In this document: positions 32,890-34,379 of the stretch, piece by piece
Layout of the letters: the number at the start of each line of letters is the position of its first letter
Numbering within the stretch: the first letter of the stretch is position 1
Assembly: GCF_027531545.1 (NCBI RefSeq)
Contig: NZ_JAPZSC010000039.1
Coordinates: forward strand, 1 to 34,379
From: Silanimonas sp.
Lineage (GTDB): Bacteria > Pseudomonadota > Gammaproteobacteria > Xanthomonadales > Xanthomonadaceae
Direction: 5' to 3'
DNA length: 34,379 nt
The notes under the pieces: generated by a model
What the model saw: the letters and a program-made list of their open reading frames with translations, nothing else
Told to the model about the DNA's origin: nothing
The model's database searches: none
Made by a program: the position numbers and the translations under genes

Positions 32890-33836
32890 GCGGCACGCCC
32901 AGGGTCCTGGTCGTCGGTGCAAACGGGCAGATCGGCACCGAACTGGCCGAGGCGCTGGTCCGCCAGTATGGTGCGGCGGCGGTGGTCACCAGCGACGTGG
33001 CGCCCGAGGGCCGCGTGCCCGCGGCGCGTCACGAGATGCTGGACGTGACCGACGCCGGCGCGCTGACGGAGACGGTTGAGCGGCACGGCATCACGCAGAT
33101 CTACCACCTCGCAGCTGCTCTCAGCGCCAGGGGAGAGCAGCATCCGATGTGGGCCTGGAGCCTGAACATGAAGGGGCTGCTGAACGTGCTGGAACTGGCC
33201 CGCACGCACAAGCTCGACAAGGTTTTCTGGCCCAGTTCCATCGCCGCCTTCGGCCCGACGACACCCCGTCACCAGACGCCGCAGAAGACGGTGATGGAGC
33301 CTGCCACCGTCTACGGGATCTCGAAGCTGGCCGGCGAAGGCTGGTGCGCCTGGTACCACCGCGTGCACGGGGTCGATGTGCGCAGCCTGCGCTACCCGGG
33401 CCTCATCAGCTGGAAGACCCTGCCCGGCGGCGGCACGACCGACTACGCCGTCGAGATCTTTCACGAGGCGCTGAAATCGGGTCGCTACACGAGCTTCCTG
33501 GCCGAGGGCTCCCGCCTGCCGATGATGTACATGCCCGATGCGATCCGCGCCACGCTCGAGCTGATGGCGGCGCCGGCTGGGCAGATCCGCGAGCGCCACG
33601 CCTACAACCTCCGCGGCGTGAGTTTCACGCCGGCGGAGATCGCATCTGCCATTGCGGAGGAACTGCCCGACTTCGAGATCGGCTACGCGCCCGACTTCCG
33701 CCAGGCCATTGCGGACTCCTGGCCCTGTTCGGTGGACGACAGCGCTGCGCGGGCCGACTGGGGATGGCGGCCCGAGTTCGACCTGCGTGCGCTGGTGCGC
33801 GACATGCTGGCGAACCTGCCACTGGTGGTCGGGTAG
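32886..33836 (+). CDS. L-threonine 3-dehydrogenase, NAD-dependent epimerase (SDR) type
   Basis: A 316-residue extended short-chain dehydrogenase. The NAD motif is GANGQIG (11-17), Ser117/Ser118 lie in [10 protein letters not shown], and the catalytic pair Tyr143 and Lys147 in YGISK. The segment [20 protein letters not shown] (171-190) is characteristic of the UDP-galactose-epimerase-like threonine dehydrogenases of archaea and some bacteria, not the zinc MDR-type Tdh of E. coli. It oxidises L-threonine to 2-amino-3-oxobutyrate, the substrate of Kbl. Overlap of 4 nt with kbl supports coupled translation and direct hand-over of this unstable intermediate. Confidence 0.92.
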   Translation: MSGTPRVLVVGANGQIGTELAEALVRQYGAAAVVTSDVAPEGRVPAARHEMLDVTDAGALTETVERHGITQIYHLAAALSARGEQHPMWAWSLNMKGLLNVLELARTHKLDKVFWPSSIAAFGPTTPRHQTPQKTVMEPATVYGISKLAGEGWCAWYHRVHGVDVRSLRYPGLISWKTLPGGGTTDYAVEIFHEALKSGRYTSFLAEGSRLPMMYMPDAIRATLELMAAPAGQIRERHAYNLRGVSFTPAEIASAIAEELPDFEIGYAPDFRQAIADSWPCSVDDSAARADWGWRPEFDLRALVRDMLANLPLVVG

Positions 33837-33867
33837 CAGCCGCCACGGCCGTCCCATAGGGCCTGGC

Positions 33868-34180
33868 TCAGGTCGCGCGATGCCGTCTGACCGTCTCCGG
33901 CAGGCTCGGCCACATGACGGTCGCCAACAGGAAGCTCACCGAGGCCAGGCATATCACCAGTGCCAGGCCGAAGTGCTCGGCCAAGGGCGCGCAGCGTGGA
34001 CGTAGAAACATCGGCGAACAGGTAGAACGGGATCAGCACCGCACCGGCCAGCGAGCCGATGGCGCTGCCGATGAGCTGCCGATGAGCTGCCAGCCCAGGA
34101 TGTCACGGATGGCCGCATCGGGGATGCCATTCGGCCAGACCTCGCCGCTGTACTGGCACGCGCTTGTTGAAGGTTGAGGC
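33868..34180 (-). pseudogene. C-terminal remnant of a membrane transporter, possibly MFS (two frameshifts)
   Basis: The minus strand encodes SGEVWPNGIPDAAIRDILGW, then QLIGS, an 11-bp tandem duplication (GATGAGCTGCC twice, 34070-34091) that shifts the frame, then AIGSLAGAVLIPFYLFADVS, a second shift near 33986 (run GGG in the + strand), and GLALVICLASVSFLLATVMW with SLPETVRRHRAT and a stop at 33868-33870. Removing the duplication and one base restores a single frame with two hydrophobic segments, as at the end of a major-facilitator-type carrier. The start is lost. It is convergent with tdh. Confidence 0.6.
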
Positions 34181-34379
34181 TGGGGGCTTCGAGTGGCCGC
34201 TCCGGGACGGCGAGATTGGAACAGCCGATGTCTGTTCAGGGTCGTTGGCCGTCCGTCACCAGTCGCCGCTGAAGGTCAGCTGACCGTCTCATCGCCGACA
34301 CCCTGGCCTCCGGGATGCGGCCGCGGGCCTCACCGGCCAGGCTTGGCCGCGCCAAGCCCGGCGGCGCGCTCCACCAGCA
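34181..34379. other. Right end of window, nothing recognised
   Basis: Non-coding in appearance on both strands. I see no ribosome site, palindrome or family motif. It may hold the decayed 5' part of the transporter remnant or the end of a gene that lies beyond the window. Confidence 0.4.

Noticed and set aside
1-34379. CRISPR arrays, tRNA and rRNA genes, riboswitches
   Set aside because: No regularly spaced short repeats, cloverleaf or rRNA motifs were recognised by eye on either strand; a covariance-model search was not possible.

Overview
The window is a very G+C-rich stretch, by eye around two thirds G+C or more, from what looks like a betaproteobacterium of the order Burkholderiales. That assignment is an inference from codon usage, the density of TonB/NMT1/XRE-cupin catabolic genes and the style of the umuC remnant; there is no marker gene. 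No rRNA, tRNA or CRISPR array was seen. The core is a catabolic gene island of about 29 kb, bracketed by two direct repeats of about 776 bp (232-1007 and 29900-30675, roughly 95% identical).

Left arm (1-7350): the end of an unidentified gene, then a minus-strand pair (FAD-dependent amine/amino-acid oxidase and a glyoxalase/VOC protein). Divergent from it is a plus-strand run of two metal-dependent amidohydrolases, a second VOC protein and a broken kbl-like gene. Middle left (7351-10290): an XRE-cupin regulator and a TonB-dependent outer-membrane receptor on the minus strand. Divergent from these is a 17-gene plus-strand run (10511-27704). It encodes, in order, an MFS carrier, a BAAT-type alpha/beta hydrolase, a third amidohydrolase, a third VOC protein, an esterase, a second BAAT-type hydrolase, a PLP enzyme of the cysteine synthase/desulfhydrase fold, a four-gene ABC importer (binding protein, ATPase, two permeases), an MDR oxidoreductase, a hotdog thioesterase, an acyl-CoA ligase, a second hotdog protein, a RidA-type imine deaminase and a DppA-like D-aminopeptidase. 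Many genes overlap by 4-8 nt, so large parts are surely co-transcribed.

Right arm (27705-34379): an MFS exporter on the minus strand, a gene-free stretch with a 130-bp inverted-repeat-bounded element, the second direct repeat carrying a truncated copy of the FAD oxidase fused to a umuC remnant, a second XRE-cupin regulator divergent from an intact kbl-tdh pair (threonine to glycine plus acetyl-CoA), and a frameshifted membrane-protein remnant.

How it may work together (inference): TonB, MFS and ABC systems take up a compound. Three amidohydrolases with VOC partners, two BAAT-fold hydrolases and an esterase cleave amide or ester bonds. The ligase, thioesterases and MDR enzyme handle an acyl part through CoA, while the FAD oxidase, RidA, DppA and PLP enzyme handle amino-acid, imine or thiol parts. 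The substrate cannot be read from the sequence. Three related 15-bp sites built on TTGAC...GTCAA lie in both divergent promoter regions of the island and suggest one shared regulator, most simply the XRE-cupin protein at 7351-8028.
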